Part shown: positions 26,520 to 40,676 of the stretch, piece by piece
Layout: every line of letters begins with the position of its first letter
How positions within the stretch are numbered: the stretch's first letter is position 1
Assembly (NCBI GenBank): GCA_033002965.1
Contig: JAURVB010000851.1
Location: 124,001 to 188,000 of the forward strand
Reading direction: 5' to 3'
DNA length: 64,000 bases
Origin: Piper betle
Taxonomy: Eukaryota; Streptophyta; Magnoliopsida; Piperales; Piperaceae
Notes under the pieces: generated by a model
The model's database searches: none
Seen by the model: only the letters and a program-made list of their open reading frames with translations
What the model was told of the DNA's origin: nothing
Position numbers and translations under genes: made by a program

Positions 26520-28615
26520 TGGATATTTTTAATAAAATTTTCCTCAATTTCTAGCCAGCAACCGGCCGAACTCCTCCGATTGCCACCACCATCATTTCCT
26601 TGTCACATGGGCTGTCGATCCTGAGTAGCAATGACCCCAGCAGAGCCACCGTCAGTGTTTTTCGATGACGGACACTGCCGCCCCTTGGGCCGTTTACCTG
26701 CTACCCGCATTCGTGTCCGCTTGGCCATGCTCGGGTATGCCAGTCCAAGCCCGTGTTCGTGTCCATCAGTCCAGTGCATGTCCGTCTAGTTAACCCAGCC
26801 CAGTTTTCCGGTTAACCTGGACCGAGTTGGTTCAGCTCGGTTCGGCCTAGTTTAGCTCAGTGTGGTCCGATTCAGCTCATTTTCACCCCATTTTTTGCTA
26901 TTTCTCAACCGTTTTTTTGTAATTCGAGAGCCATTATATTAGTTTAGATGCATATTCACATTGTTTAGGATGTTTAGATGTTATGAGTACTTATCTTTAT
27001 TTATTAATTATTTTATTTATTCATGATTTTCATTTCTTATTATTTATATATTTGTTGACTATGATGAATGATTATGTGACTAATTATTGTTATTGATAAT
27101 GTATCTATTCATAGATATTATTTTTGTTCATGTTTACCTTATTTTATTTATTTAATTGATTGATTATTATTTATTTCTCACTTGTGTTATTATTTATATG
27201 TATTTAGTCGCATGTTTGTATATTTAATATTTACATTAATATTTTTCATGATTAAATAATGATATTTATTTATTTATTTATCTGTGATTTATTCAATTAA
27301 TTATTTGGTTGTTTATTTAATTATTTATATATTTACTAACTTGAGTATATGTTGGTATTTACTCATGTTTACCCTTATATCTATATAGTACAATTATATT
27401 ATTATTTTATGATTAGTGTATTGTTCATGTTTATGTATTTATTATTTATCTAATTATCTATGATTGTATTTTCATGTTTATTTATTATTTATTAGTTATT
27501 ATTATTATGTCTCGATTTTTATGCCACATGTTTAGTTATAGGTATGTTAGAACTGTTTCTTTTATTAGGATATATTGATGATATGAGCATACCACAAGCA
27601 TGCATCATATAGAGATGTTAGTATTTTATTTAAGTGGGTTCCGATGTAGGTTTCAGAGTCCGAGTTCGCTTTAGATGTGCATATACGCTTAAAGCTTGGA
27701 CCACAAGTCCGTAGGATTCTCCCACTCTACTTGACTCCTTGCGTGTTGAGTTTAAACGTGTTTTAGACGTTAGATGGCATCGGCGGTATTTTATCGGATC
27801 CATCCGATGTGAGGCTATTAAGTTGTATTTTCTACACATGTTTAATAAAACTATGAAGATGAGATCCCTTGTTGGTTTTCGAACTGAAGCTCCAGAAATA
27901 TATGATGTAAGCCTCTTCCCTAAACCTATTATATAAGTACTCGCATTTTTATGGATTTGACGAATAAGAGAGTGAACGGTATGGAGATATGCATGGACCA
28001 CACTAGTACTCCTTCAAACCCTAAGGTAGTGCAGTGTATAAGGGTACTGCATAACACAATACTTTTTTGTAATTTGTGGCACTATCTTAACTGTTCCTTT
28101 TGCCACTCAAGTACCGTAACGGGCGAAATATATAAGATGTGAGAGCGCAAGCATTGTATGTATGAATATAAACATTTGCCATTCATGCAAGCTAGCACTT
28201 ACTTAAGTATGTTTGCTTACCGCTTAGGGTGAGGCAATCTTAAAGTTTCATAAGTTTTCGTGGGTAATGGAATACCCATTTGCTAGATTATATTAGTTAT
28301 TTTTTGAACCAATAACACTTTTTACTGTTGTTTTTCATATAATATATGTAGGTCTTGTCAATCCTATGTCGACTTTGGTAAAAGGACAGATAAATGTTAC
28401 ACACACGAGCTCAGTGCGTTTATTTTTTCTCTTACCATTGATTATATTTGATGTGTTTAGATGCGTATTTAACAATATCTTCCATTTTCATAACACCAAA
28501 AAGGTTGTTTCGATATATTTTATCGATCGAGTCGTACCGACCAACAACTTTAAACATAACTCGACTCAATTGTAACATTTCTGATTCGGTTTTTAGGTGA
28601 ACTAAAATCTTTACA
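26520..28615 (-). mobile_element. LTR family A, copy 3 (left end incomplete)
   Basis: On the minus strand it starts TGTAAAGATTTTAGTTCACC at 28615 and is colinear with copy 2. Shared blocks are the GACTCGATC-type motif, TTATATAAGTACTCGCATTTTTA near 27930, GTTGGTTTTCGAACTGAAGC near 27871 and the GC-rich GCCGAACTCC part near 26571. Its far end, about 0.9 kb in copy 2, is missing or replaced. It directly follows the 3' part of the gypsy polyprotein at 28.6-31.8 kb, with a purine run AAAAAGGGGGA between, so it may be that element's 3' LTR. Confidence 0.65.
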
Positions 28616-31600
28616 ATGATTGTATCATTCCCCCTTTTTGAAAAATATTCACCCTCGAATTTAGTTCTAAATAAAAAGAGAGAGATCAGAAACATTGAAG
28701 GTTGAGTTAACTTGATGTTTATCAGGAAGATCAATTTTAAAGGCAGTATCATTAATCTTTTCCAAAATTTGGAACGAGCCATCACCATAATGGTCCAACT
28801 TGGACTTTGTATGTTGGGGAAATTGTTCCTTGCAAAATGAACCCAAAGCCATTCTCCTAGTTCGAAGGAAACTAGCTTTCTTCCTTTGTTTGGTTGGGCA
28901 GTAGCTCATTCATTGTTTCACAAGATTTGATAACATACTTTCTCATGAATCTGCTTCACCAAATCTATCTTTTGCTTTCCGTCTAATCTAGTAATTTCAT
29001 TGACATGCAAAGGAAGTAAATTCAATGTGGTTAATGGATCAAAGCCATAAACAAACTCAAATGGAGAATATAAAGTAGAAGAATCAATAGTTCAATTATA
29101 AGCAAATCAATTAAAGGAATGAAATCTTCCTGCGACTTCAATTGTTTCTTAATCACAATACATAATAGAGTTCCTAAAGTTTTAAGGGTGATTAGGGACT
29201 TGGAGAGCTGTGTAAAGACCATGTTGTTTGACTCAAGATTTGGCCTTTTAACATGTCATGCATTTATTGTAAATACTTTCAACATCTCATTTTATGTGTG
29301 GCTAGAAAAAATGTTCTTTTAAAATTTCCAGGGTTTTGAGAATCCTAAAACGCCCCATCAAACTCCCCCCACAATGAGATTCACAAACAAGAAGTTTGCA
29401 TAATGAGCTTTGTGGAATGCAAAGTTTGTTTGTGTGGAATAATTAGCCATCTTGTTGGTAAAACTTATCAAAAGGTTTTACTTTACAAGTTGGTAAAACT
29501 TGTTAAAAGGTTTTACTTTACAAGCATCAAATATAGTTGAAAAGTCTAGATCGCTTAGGCATAATTTCTTAATATGCTAAAAACCAATAAACTTTGCAGT
29601 AAGAGTAGAAATAGCAACATACCTTTGAGATAATACATCTATCACAACATTAGCCTTACCTATTTGTACAGGATAACATATAAGAACATTTCAATGAACT
29701 CAATCCAATGAGCATGTCTCCTATGCAACTTACCTTGTCCTTTCAAATGTTTCAAGAACTCGTGGTTAATGTGAATGACAAATTCTTTAGACCATAGGTA
29801 ATGTTGCCAAGTCTTTAAAGTTCTCACTAATGCATAGAGTTCTTTGGCATATGCGGAGCACTTCAAAGCAACCCCATTAAATTTCTAATTGAAGTATGCA
29901 ATGGGTCTCTTATCATGCATAAGTAGAGTACTTAGCCTTTCTTTCATAATGTTGAATGTCGTATCTTCTTCGTCTCCTTGTTTGAAGCCAACACTTTTCT
30001 TGATTATTTTAGTTAATGGTCCAGCAAGGGTGCTAAAGTTTGGTACAAACCACTGGAACAAATATGCTAAGCTATGGAAACTTAGAACTTCTGTGATGAT
30101 AGAAGGTGTAGGCTAATCCTTGAATGCTTTAGTCTTCTCCTCGTCCACTTCAACACCTTTGGTACTCACAACAACCTACAAAAGAACTCTCTCTATCTAA
30201 AAGTTACACTTCTTAATGTTATTAGCATATAATTTTGCAAATGTCAAAGTCTTGAGAATGTAGGTCAAATGTTCAATATGGTCATTCAAGCTCTTATTAT
30301 AAATCAAGATATCATCAAAGTAAACAACAATAAATTTTCTAATATAAGTTCACAAAACATTATTCATCAATGGCATAAAAGTACTTGGTGAACTAGTTAA
30401 CCCAAATGGTATTACTAACCACTCATATAAACCATGTTTTGTTTTAAATATTGTTTTCCCTTCATCATCTTCTTTCACATAAATTTGTTGGTACCCACAT
30501 TTTAAATCTATTTTCGAAAAGAGAGTGGAACATGTTATCTAAGAGAGGTTTGGGATTTTGAAACTTTACCACAATTTTGTTGACTGCATGACAATCCACT
30601 CACATTCCCTATGTTCCATCCTTCTTGAGATTTAAAAAATAGAAACAATACATGGGATTATGCATTCTCTTTTATGTTCTTTGGCCAACAACTCTTCAAC
30701 TTGCTTTTGAAGTTCATTAGTTTCTTCTGGACTAGAACCATATGTTTTGGGAGTAGAATTCCACTTGTTCTTCCATGAGAAATTATAACCATATGGTTGT
30801 GTGGATGATCTACCACTTTTTGTGAGTTGTTTTTCAACCTTCAGAGCCATGTGAACTACATCTTCAACCTCCCATATAATGCTGTAATTCAACAATATCG
30901 ACAATTTCTTGATTATAACCACAAATGAAGCGAGCCATGTTTGCCTCCCTATCTTCCTTAGTGTTGACTCGAATCATGGTAAAATCTCTATTTCTTTACG
31001 ATACTCCACCACAGATTTTGATCCATATTTAAAACTTTGTAAGTTAAGATGTAAGTCTCTATAATAATGAATGGGATCAAACCTTCGCCTCATACCAAAT
31101 TTCATATCTTCTCAATTGCTAATTAGAAATTTGTTGTTTCTTCTCCTAGCAAGAACCAATTGATCCAACCAAGTAAGACTTAATTAGTTAATGCAATAGC
31201 AACAAGTTGAACATTCTTTTCATTTGAAAAGTTATGACAATAAAAGCAAGTTCCACCTTTCTTTCCCATTGAATATAAGTTTTAGGATTATTTTTATCTT
31301 GAAAGGATGGGAATGGTAAGCTTAATTTAACCTCTGTTTGAATCTACTGCTTCCCTTTCTTGACACGTAGGGTGTTGATGTCTTTGTCTTCATAGTCTAG
31401 TATTTTTATCTCTCTTCAATGTGACATTAGATGCTTTGTCATCAAAATCTTCTAATTCATCTGCATATGCATCTTGAGGGTGGTCTCCAGTTAGGTCTTC
31501 TTCCTCAAGGCACAAGGCCTTTTGCAAGTTAGCAACTATCAAGTCATTTTTGATTTAAACAATTTCAGATCTCATTGAATTGCTCATTCACACATGCAAA

Positions 31601-31816
31601 CTACTTATGCATGGCTTCAAAGAAAAACTTATTGACTGTCAGAGGCTGATTACTTTTATTTCCCGACATGATGAAACCTATAAAGAAGTGTTAGAAAAAA
31701 ATCCTCACTCACTTCCTCACGTATTAACACTTGTAAAGATGTCATTCAATCGCTCCAATTTGTTCAAAAATGTTCTCCTCAAAGTCCTTGAAAAACCAAG
31801 AAAAGAAAATTCCTAA
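28616..31816 (-). pseudogene. Ty3/gypsy chromovirus-like gag-pol remnant
   Basis: Read right to left on the minus strand. A poorly preserved gag region lies about 31.8-30.9 kb. Reverse transcriptase begins with ELQKQVEELLAKEHKRE (near 30700), continues with [17 protein letters not shown] and the catalytic VVYFDDILIYNKS (near 30330). RNase H reads [20 protein letters not shown] (29660-29866). The integrase tail has GTLLCIVIKKQLKSQEDFIP (near 29130) and NDTAFKIDLPDKHQVNSTFN (near 28700), typical of a CRM/centromeric-like chromovirus. Many stops (for example just before YIRKF in RT) and frameshifts show that it is dead. Clade assignment is from memory of motif style and should be treated as tentative. 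Confidence 0.8.
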
Positions 31817-32129
31817 GCAATCAAATGAAAACCAACACCCTTAAAATATCAATTTCAAAAGGTGCAAACAATACATTTAAAGGATGAAGGAAAACAAATT
31901 TAAAGGATTTAAGATTGAAAGACAAAATTAAATAACATATGGAGATGGAAAAAGAAGGATACAAGTTGAAAAGACAACAAATAAGCTATCTATAAAACTC
32001 TTCCTTTTTCTTCTTTCTTTCTTTTGTAGTACTTATTCCTTTTTCTTTGGTCTCTTAATCAATTATTTTTTATTTTATTTTACTTGAACTGAAATAAGAC
32101 ATAGAAACTCAGGACAGGTAAACCTTGTT

Positions 32130-33640
32130 TGCAAGCTAGAAGCTATGATAACCAAATGATGCAAGGCTTCGTGATTCAAACACAAGAAAACTATTGCCAA
32201 ATCGTCCAAAGGACATATGTAAGATGATGACGACCAACCCCATGGTTATATTGAACGAGAAACTAGCAGTATGAATAAAATAAATATTGACCTCTTCGCT
32301 ATGAAGAGTAAGAAAACCATTATTACAAATGAATATTGACCATGTGGCTATAGAAAAGCCAATAACTAATAATATAAAGTTAGAAAATTCAAGTAGTGGC
32401 ACTTAAAATTTCGTCAAGTTTGACAAGAACAAGTTGGAGAAAATTTCTTACAAAATAATATATTGTGAAGTTGGACGATTACAACTGAAGTTCTCTCAAA
32501 TATTTATAGGCAAAAATATTACTTGGGTGTAAGTATCATCCACCTAAAAGTATTAAAACCTTGGAAAGCTGAAAACTCTATTTCTTGCATGGGGTGGTTC
32601 CAACAAATATGTGTGCCTTGAAAATGTGCAAAATATTAAACAAAAGCCAAATTTCTAAGTGGGCTTGATTCAACCATTATCTACAATTATTAAAACCCTT
32701 TTTGACTTCAAAATGGTCTTCTTGATAAATTAGCACAAAAGCTAACTATGAAATTGGGCTTTAGAATGGTCCTTCCACTTGGTTGATGACTGATTGGGCT
32801 AATTTATCTTATTTTCGATCTACATAACATTAACCATCTTCAAGCCTAGCTCATAGAGATATTCAAACACCTTTTAGAGCTCTTCAAACTCATCCTTTGA
32901 GCACAAAGATGAAGTGTCCATGATGTGACCTCAACAATTAAATTGTGAGAAATATACTCCCAAACCATCCAAAGAAGGTTTGGCAGATAATGACTACTAA
33001 CCACCCGGTTATATTTAACAAAAAACCGATAGTATGAATAGCAGGAATATTGACCCCTTTGTTATGAAGAGCATGAAACTAATATTATCAAGGAATATTA
33101 TACTTGTGGCTACTATATGAGAGCTGAAACCAATATTAAAAGGGTTGAAAATTCAAGTAGTTATACTTGAAACTTCTGCAAGTTCGACAAGAACAAGTTG
33201 GAGAAAATTTCTCACAAAATAATATGTTTGAAAGTTGGATGATTAAAAATGATGTTCTCCTTAGTATTTATAAGTAAAATAGACTACTTGGGTGAAAGTT
33301 ACATCCGCTTAACAACATTAAAGGCCTAAGAAAGTTGTAAACTCTATTTCCTACAGGGGATGGTTCCAACTAGCATTAAGTGCCTTGAACAGGTGTAAAA
33401 CATTATACAAAGCCTATTGTCTATGTGGGGTTGGTTCAACCATCATCTACAATCATTAAAACACCTTTTTACCTCTAAAATAGTTTGAAAGTAGCACAAT
33501 AGTTTATTACAAAATTGTACTTTAGAATGAGCCTTGCACTTGATGTGATGACTGATTGGGCTGGCATATCCTCTTTTGACTTAAAGAACATTTATCATCT
33601 TCAAGTCCAGCTTATCTTGTGTAAGATCATTGCCTTCCTT
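32130..33640. repeat. Two diverged direct repeats, about 764-bp period (LTR-like)
   Basis: Unit 1 (about 32130-32890) and unit 2 (about 32940-33620) share GACAAGAACAAGTTGGAGAA at 32422 and 33186, TATTGACC(T/C)C near 32286/33050, and a TTGGGTG(T/A)AAGT block. On the minus strand each has a TATAAATA box (near 32510 and 33270), so they look like duplicated promoter parts of a minus-oriented LTR. They could be the 3' LTR of the Athila-type element to the right. Confidence 0.65.
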
Positions 33641-36100
33641 TACGTGCATAAGAAGCTTTTGCACAATATATTGTAGTTTCCTTGCTCGAGCTCCTGTGAT
33701 TGGTCCAACTGGGATCTATAGGTTATCTTTGTGCTCTTTAAGCTTTTCTGAACTATCTTTGAATTTAGCCAAACTTTCGTCATTAAAAGTTACATCCATG
33801 ATTGTATCAGCCCATCTTGATTCACCAAATTCTCAATTTAACTAAAGGGGTGATGCTGGTGAGAGCTAACTAAGATCGCAAATAACATTTGTTAGATCCC
33901 CCAAACTTAGACCCTTATAAAATCGCAAGAATGGGCACTAAACAAAAACGATTAAGCACAACTAAAATAAACATAATAAACACAAATAAGGGATAATCAT
34001 GGCAAACAAACAATATATATGAGGTAACAATTAAATAAGCACACAAGTTTAAACTCATAAAGATACTTACTTTCGCGTAACAATTAAACAAGTTTCTAGG
34101 TATTCTTGATCTTGTTTATTTAGTTCTCTAAAACAATTAAATTAAACACAAGAGCACTAAGTGAAGTGTGCAACAAAGTAAGAAAAATAAGAATAAACAC
34201 AAAGAGGGAAGGGCTAAGTGCTAAGTGCTCACACACTTCCAACACCTTCGAGCTCAAACACTTAAGCCTTGCTTCCCAATAATCCTCTCTTAGGATTTAC
34301 ACAATGACAATACTAAGACTACAAGCTAAAATTAATGGCCAATCCTAAACATAAAGTTTGAGCATTTAAGAAGTCTAAGAGAGTTCTAGGGGTTTAATAG
34401 CATCATTGGTGCCTCAAAACACACTCTCCAAGGTCCTATTTATAGCCTTGGACGTTCCTACCCAAAATAGTAGCCGTTAAACTTTGAATCCTTAAAGTTT
34501 GCTTTTTCTAACGGCTAATTTTGACACTTTTTAAATGATCGGCTACTGAACAACCTGCCGAAGTCCCTGTCGATCATGCGAAAACACACATAGTTGCACC
34601 ATTGACTCTACCAAATTTTCACTCAAGCTTCCCTTCAAGTTCTACGGAACTTTTGATTCTTGCCAATGCAAATTTTAGTGGCTGAAGCTTTGTTGAAGTC
34701 TTTTTATGCTCACATCAAGTTTTCCTCATGGAAGTTTGGAAGGCCAAACATACACTGAAGTATTGTAAAAGTCTTCCACATAAGCCCTAGGATTTTCTTC
34801 CTATCAACCATTGAACACTCTGTCAAAGTGCTTGCCTAACTTTCCTTTCAACTAACTAATTAGTTTTTACTATTAAAACTAAACTATGGCTACTAGAATA
34901 ACCATAATGCTAAGTAAGTAAATTTACTTAAAACTTACTAATCAAATACCCTTTACAAGTAACTAGTTAGTCTTTGTAGATAACTATATTAAAAATAACT
35001 AAGTCTTTCACCTTTGTGATCGCTAGAAAGTTGGCTCCTTTAGAGTTATGAAAAACTAGGCAAAATTTGACTTAGTTTTTTCAACAACTATATGATTATT
35101 TATATGATTGTTAGATGCATGTATAACATGATTGGGGTCATGAACTTAATCTAGGTGGTGTCAGTTTTGGGTTAAATAATATAGAAATCGATGTTTGAAC
35201 ATGTGGATGATGCATGAATTAACTATTTTAAAGTTGTGTGACTAAGCTATTCTTTGGTTGCTTTTGATGTGCAATGCTTTAAAACCCTTTTATCCACCAA
35301 GAAGAATGAAAAAAATAGCCAAGGAAAAAGGAGGAAGGAGGAGCACCACGTTCACAAGAGAGAGTGCCACTCTTAGACTTTTAGAAAAGAAAATTGGGTT
35401 GGCTTCTTTCAATGAGAGATTATATACTCCACCCTTGATTCTCCCATTTCCTTAGTTTCCCTTCAAGCCTCCAAAAAGCCTAGGAAACTAGTTAACCATG
35501 TTCTAACCTCAACTAAAAACATTAAGGGTTACAAAAATTTGTCTGTTTAATGATATTCAGCCAAAATCATCCAATTTGGCTATTATCGGTGAATCAGGTA
35601 GCCTTTTTAAATGTCGGTTCCATTTAAACAATCTCTTAGACTATTTTAAGAGTCACACCAATATTAAAATAAATAACCCAATATGGTACATTACTTTATC
35701 ATAGCAGTTGGCACGCTACTAACTAACTGCGTCCAATTATCTGATTAAGCAATTTCATTTTTCGTTTATCCAACTAGTCAAGTTTGTCTCAACTAATTGC
35801 TCTTTTCTCACCTCTTTCATCATAAAGATCAATCTTTTTATTTAGAGCCAAATATAATCAACCTTTTTTTATGAATTAATCTACATATTGCATACTGTAT
35901 ATGCGTTCAAATATGAAGATTTTTTTCCCTGGACTGAAAATACTAAGCATAAATTTATAATTGTCTCTAGAAAAAATGTGTCGATGATAAAAGCTATAAA
36001 AATAGCAATTAAAGACTGGTTTTTATATCTTCCCCCCTTAGGGAAATTTTGTCCTCAATTTTTGCTCACTTAAACAATTCGGATACTTTTCCTTCATGTT
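33641..36100 (-). mobile_element. Probable 3' untranslated/env-position region of the Athila-type element
   Basis: At 33896-33912 the minus strand reads AAGTTTGGGGGATCTAAC, close to the polypurine tract of Athila/Tat elements, just before the LTR-like repeats. The 2 kb to its right has only short frames and no recognised domain; Athila elements often carry an env-position gene there, but I see none. 35258-36073 gives two small plus frames without features. Confidence 0.4.
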
Positions 36101-36282
36101 AGACTCCGTCTCCCATGTAACTTCCTCTAGAGTGTGTGTTTCCATAGTATCTTCACTATTGGGATGTTTTTAGTCCAACACTTTCTCCATTTTGCCTAGG
36201 ATCTTCATGGGCTTCTCAATATAATGACATGACCTCCCAAGTCTCTAGATCTTTGTATTCAATTTTGTGTGAAGCATTTAGA

Positions 36283-36660
36283 TCATACTTTTTCAACATA
36301 TATATATATATAGAACACATAATGTGTTGAAGTTAATTTAGGCAGTATTGCTAACTGATATGCTATTTCCCCTACCTTTTTTAGAATCTTAAATGGTCTT
36401 ACATTCTTCTTCAACACATGATATTCATGATGGGATTTTCCAAATCCCATAACATGTTTTACTGGGGATATTTTCAAGAAAACTGGTTCTCCAACCTTGA
36501 AATCTAGTTGCCTTCTCTTTAAATCTGTATAAGATTGTTGTTTATCTTGAGCCTCTCTCATTCTTTTCTTTATTAACTCAACTTGCTTACCAGTTTCTTT
36601 AATCGATTCCGGGCCAACAATAATCTGATCTTTGTCTTGGGCCAGAATGAGTCGGTCTAT
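36283..36660 (-). pseudogene. Integrase C-terminal fragment, Tekay/Del chromovirus type
   Basis: The minus strand reads DKDQIIVGPESIKETGKQVE, then IKKRMREAQDKQQSYTDLKR, VGEPVFLKISPVKHVMGFGK and RPFKILKKVGEIAYQLAILP, the GPY/F-type integrase tail characteristic of Tekay/Del chromoviruses. A chromodomain is not found beyond it; the frame runs into a TATATA repeat at 36298. It joins directly to an Athila-type integrase core at about 36690, an unexpected partner. Confidence 0.75.
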
Positions 36661-36689
36661 ATATTCGCAAGATTTTGTAGTAGACTGAC

Positions 36690-39250
36690 TCTTGACAAAC
36701 TTGATCACTAATGATAGATCGTGGTGTTCCAAATTTTGTGAATATGTTCTTTTTCAAAAACTTAATCACCACTTTAGCATCATTTGTTGGAAAGGCAGCT
36801 GCTTGTACCCATTTTGAAACATACTTCCATGCAAGGGCATTTCCTGCCGCCGAAAATGTCACATCCTTGTCATTTATTAAAATGCATAAAAAATGAATGG
36901 CATCCTTGAATAATGTTGGCCAGTAGAATCCGAATTGTAACACCTTCATGAGTGTTCTTTGCCCTCCAAAATGTCCACAATTGGCTGAAGTATGGCAATG
37001 ATGTAGAATATTGCATATCTGCTCTAGAATATATCTTCTAATAATATGATCAGTGCATAGTCTAAATAGATAGAGGTAATCCCAATAATAATTATAGACA
37101 CTATGCAAAAATTTCTTCTTTTACTAGGGCGAAAAATCTGATAGAAGTACTTGACCAACTATAAAATTGGCTTAATTAGCAAACCATTGTAAGTTTGAGG
37201 CACTAATCCAGAATAGTAGTTCATTTGGAATACTATCCTGAATTGGTATAATTTCATCCACCTTTTCCTCATTTTCCAGCCTTGACAAATGGTCAGCTAA
37301 TGCATTTTCAATCCCTTTTTAGCTTAAGTCTTTATGTCAAATTCTTGTAATAACCACGCCCAAGGAATAAGCCTTAACTTACCATCGTTCTTTGCAAACA
37401 AGTGTTTGAATGTTAAATGATCAATGTGGAATGATCTGTGTTCACAAGGACCTTAGCACCAATCACATAAAATCTAAATTTTTTCAAGAACATATATCAC
37501 AACTCGTAATTCTTTTTCAATGGTGGTGTAATTTTTATGATTTTCACTGTGTGTCTTACTTGTATAGTAGTGTGGAAAAGCTTGTTTAGGAACTGGCCCA
37601 AAAATACACTAATAGCATTGTCTATTGCATCACACATCAACTTAAAAGGCATTGACCAATCAAGCAGGTGTCAGTTTTGATTTCAATTCTTTAAAAGCTT
37701 GCAAACATGCCCAATCAAACTTAAATATTGCATCCTTTTCCAAAAAATTGCACAATAGTTTTCCAATTTTTAAAAAGTCCTTATTAAATCTCTTGTATAA
37801 TCCTGTATGGCCTAAGAAACTTTTAACACCCTTCACTATGATAGGTGGTGGCAGATTCTGAATAACTTCCATTTTGGCGCTATCCATTTCCAAGCTTGTG
37901 CTTGAAACTTAATGTTTTAGCTCGAATTCTTCTTGAACCATAAAATGATAATTTCCCAATTTAGTACCAAGTTAGAACTTTCACATCTATATAAAATTTT
38001 GTCAAGGGCTTTTAAATATTCATCATAAGTACACCCAAAGACTGAGAAGTCATCCATAAAACCTTCTGTACCATTTTCAATCATGTCTAAGAAGATAGAC
38101 AACATATATTTTAAAATGTGCCTGATGCGTTGTAGAAACTAAAGGGCACCCTTTTGAAAGTAAATGTTCCATTTGGAGATGTGAATGTAGTCTTCTCTTG
38201 ATCCTTTGGATGAATAACAATATGGTTGTACCCGGAGTAGCCATCTAAGAAGCAATAATACTCTTGACCGCTAATTTATCAAACATATGATTGATCCTTC
38301 CTTGTAACTTTATGAAATTTTTGTAGTCCATACATATCCCTCCAATAAGTAATTGTTTATGTAGGTATTAGCACATTGTTTTGGTAGGTGACTACAATCA
38401 TTTCTTCTTTTTTAGGCACACATTGGATAGAACTTATCCAAGAGCTATCAGAGATTGGGTGGATGATTCCAGCATCTAACAACTTTAGTATCTCCTTCAT
38501 GATGGGATTGAGACGTTTTCGTTGGTCTACTAAAAATTTGTGTCTATCTTCAAAAAGAATCTTGTGCATGCAGACATGCAAGCAAATGCCTCAATTATCA
38601 GCAATGATCCATCCCATAGACATCATGGGCTTCCTCAGAATTCTCGATAGATTTTCTTTCTGCAAAGGTATTGAGAAGAAACAATCATAAATATAATATG
38701 AGAGTTTCTAAGAAATGCATATCTCAAGTACTTGGGGAAAGGCTTCGATTCCAGCTTTGGAGGTTGAATAACACGTAGTATGCTCACATTGATTTATCGA
38801 TTCTTCACAGGAAAAAGCTCAACTTGAACATGTTCCTTGGTTACGTTTGATTGTGTATCCAACAAAGCTTCCATATCAACAAGTTCTTCATCATCCTAAG
38901 AAACTAAATCATTACAAACTAGAGCTTGCTCCGAGGGGTCTAATGATTGGTGGTTCTCTAGAATGCCAGCAATAGCCCCATGGATGGCATTGACTAAAAA
39001 CCAACCATCTTTTGACTCAGGGTACTTCATTTCCTAAAAAATATTGAATACTTGTTCATTATGAACTCTCATAGTCAATTCTTCAGCAACCACATTTATC
39101 AAAGTTTGTCCACTTGCAAGTATGAGAGTCTTATGATATTTAGTACATCTTTATCTTCCTTCATATCTAATACAACAAAATTGGCAGAATAGATGAATTT
39201 GTCCACCTTTACCATGTTAGGATTCGATTTGATTTAGGGTTCAATCAAGT
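36690..39250 (-). pseudogene. Athila-type Ty3/gypsy pol remnant (RT, RNase H, integrase core)
   Basis: Right to left on the minus strand: a protease-RT linker near 38.7 kb; RT start RLNPIMKEILKLLDAGIIHP (near 38500); RT active site GFMDDFSVFGCTYDEYL (near 38050); thumb/connection MEVIQNLPPPIIVKGVKSFL (37660-37893); a poorly readable RNase H (37.1-37.6 kb); integrase zinc and core pieces HCHTSANCGHFGGQRTLMKV (near 36980) and KFLKKNIFTKFGTPRSIISD (near 36740). FMDDFSVFG and the NPI/LLDAGII context are Athila hallmarks. Frames are repeatedly broken, so it is not functional. Confidence 0.82.
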
Positions 39251-40676
39251 CAAATTCATAACGAATTGGGGCCAAATTGAAACCACCTGGCTCAATTGAG
39301 GATGGATTTGGCTATTAAGATAACCGGTCTCAATCACTCTCAAAGGGTTGATTCCTTAGGTTAAAAACTAATTCTGTTCTTTACTTATTTTGTTTCTTTC
39401 CCCAATACTAAAATGACTCTTAGAATTCTATTTGTTTATGAAGAGTTACATCACAAAATAACTTATAGACTTCATTTAATTAAACATAGATTAAATGAAG
39501 AGTTACATTGTTGGACTCTTCATGGACTACCAACTAATACATTAGACCCTAACAGTCTTATATTAGTATGCTGTATAACACCCTTAACTCATGCCCTAAC
39601 GGGCCTACTTATTTCACCTAGCATTCCATCCCTCTTAAAATGACCTTGCCGTCAAGTAACCTCTTAAGTATGACAAAAAAATTATTAATTTATTTTTTCT
39701 ACTAAAATAGACAAGGAATCAAACAAGCAAACGAGCAACACATTTCTGTGGTGGTGGTCACGGTGGGATTCGTTTTTGAATGGGCAATGTAGCGATATAG
39801 TAAGTGTAGCCTTCATTGTTCTAGGGAAAGGCAACAACGTTTTCATTTTGAATGATGTGCACATGCCACCCCAACAGGCATAGTCATGGCTGGCCCAAGA
39901 AGTGACGCCCTTATATTGGTAGCTTGTTGGGCATCGCCTTTAGCTTGTGAGGGTGCACAAGTTGCCACACAAGTTTAGGGTGACATGTGGTTGCTGTCCT
40001 TGGCAAAGGTGGCCTGCTGGATAGCATCTCCACTTGGAGCAGCTATTCGATGCTACCCCCTCCTAGGATGGTTGATATGTTCCATTGGCTCAATGGGTTG
40101 TCCTTAATGGGTGGAACAAACCCCACCCCCGCATGGAGTTGGATGGCCATAGCTGTCAACAGCTTGGCTGGTTTTGTTGCAGCTGTAGGGACGACAATGG
40201 TGGACACTTCCATGGTGGTTTTGGCTATGGCCTCAATTGCTGCCTCCATAGATGCCATCTCCAACACAAGTAAATCACAGGGTAAATGAGTGTCATCGAT
40301 GTAGATGTCAATGATGGGGTGCTCATCTTCGTCATTATGAAGATCAAAGCCGATGGTTGTTGTTCCTCTATGTGGGTGTCATAGATCAATGGTCGATCTT
40401 CCTCCACTGCTTTCTTTTCTTCAAAATGTAATTTGTCTCTATCATCATAAAAAATTGGTCATGATCCATTCGTCATGGCTTTCCCTTGATTAGTTTCATC
40501 ATGGTCCTTAGACAACCAATTCATCCATAAAATGAAGTGATACAAAGCAAAATCCTACACTATTGATTTATTATGTACTTGCATTAGGACTAATCTTACT
40601 TGTTTCTCAACTAGTATTTGGTTGTAATTAGGAGTACTTACAATCACTGGTGGATCTAGTATTCTATTTTTTGAAC
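39251..40676. other. Retroelement-derived spacer, no assigned gene
   Basis: It lies between the Athila pol and the Tekay-like gag-protease. There is a repeated motif, ATTAAA(C)..AAATGAAGAGTTACAT, at 39438-39505, and TGTATAACACCCTTAACTCA at 39572 looks like an LTR start. Frames at 39987-40407 exist on both strands but show no gag signature that I recognise. Confidence 0.3.
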
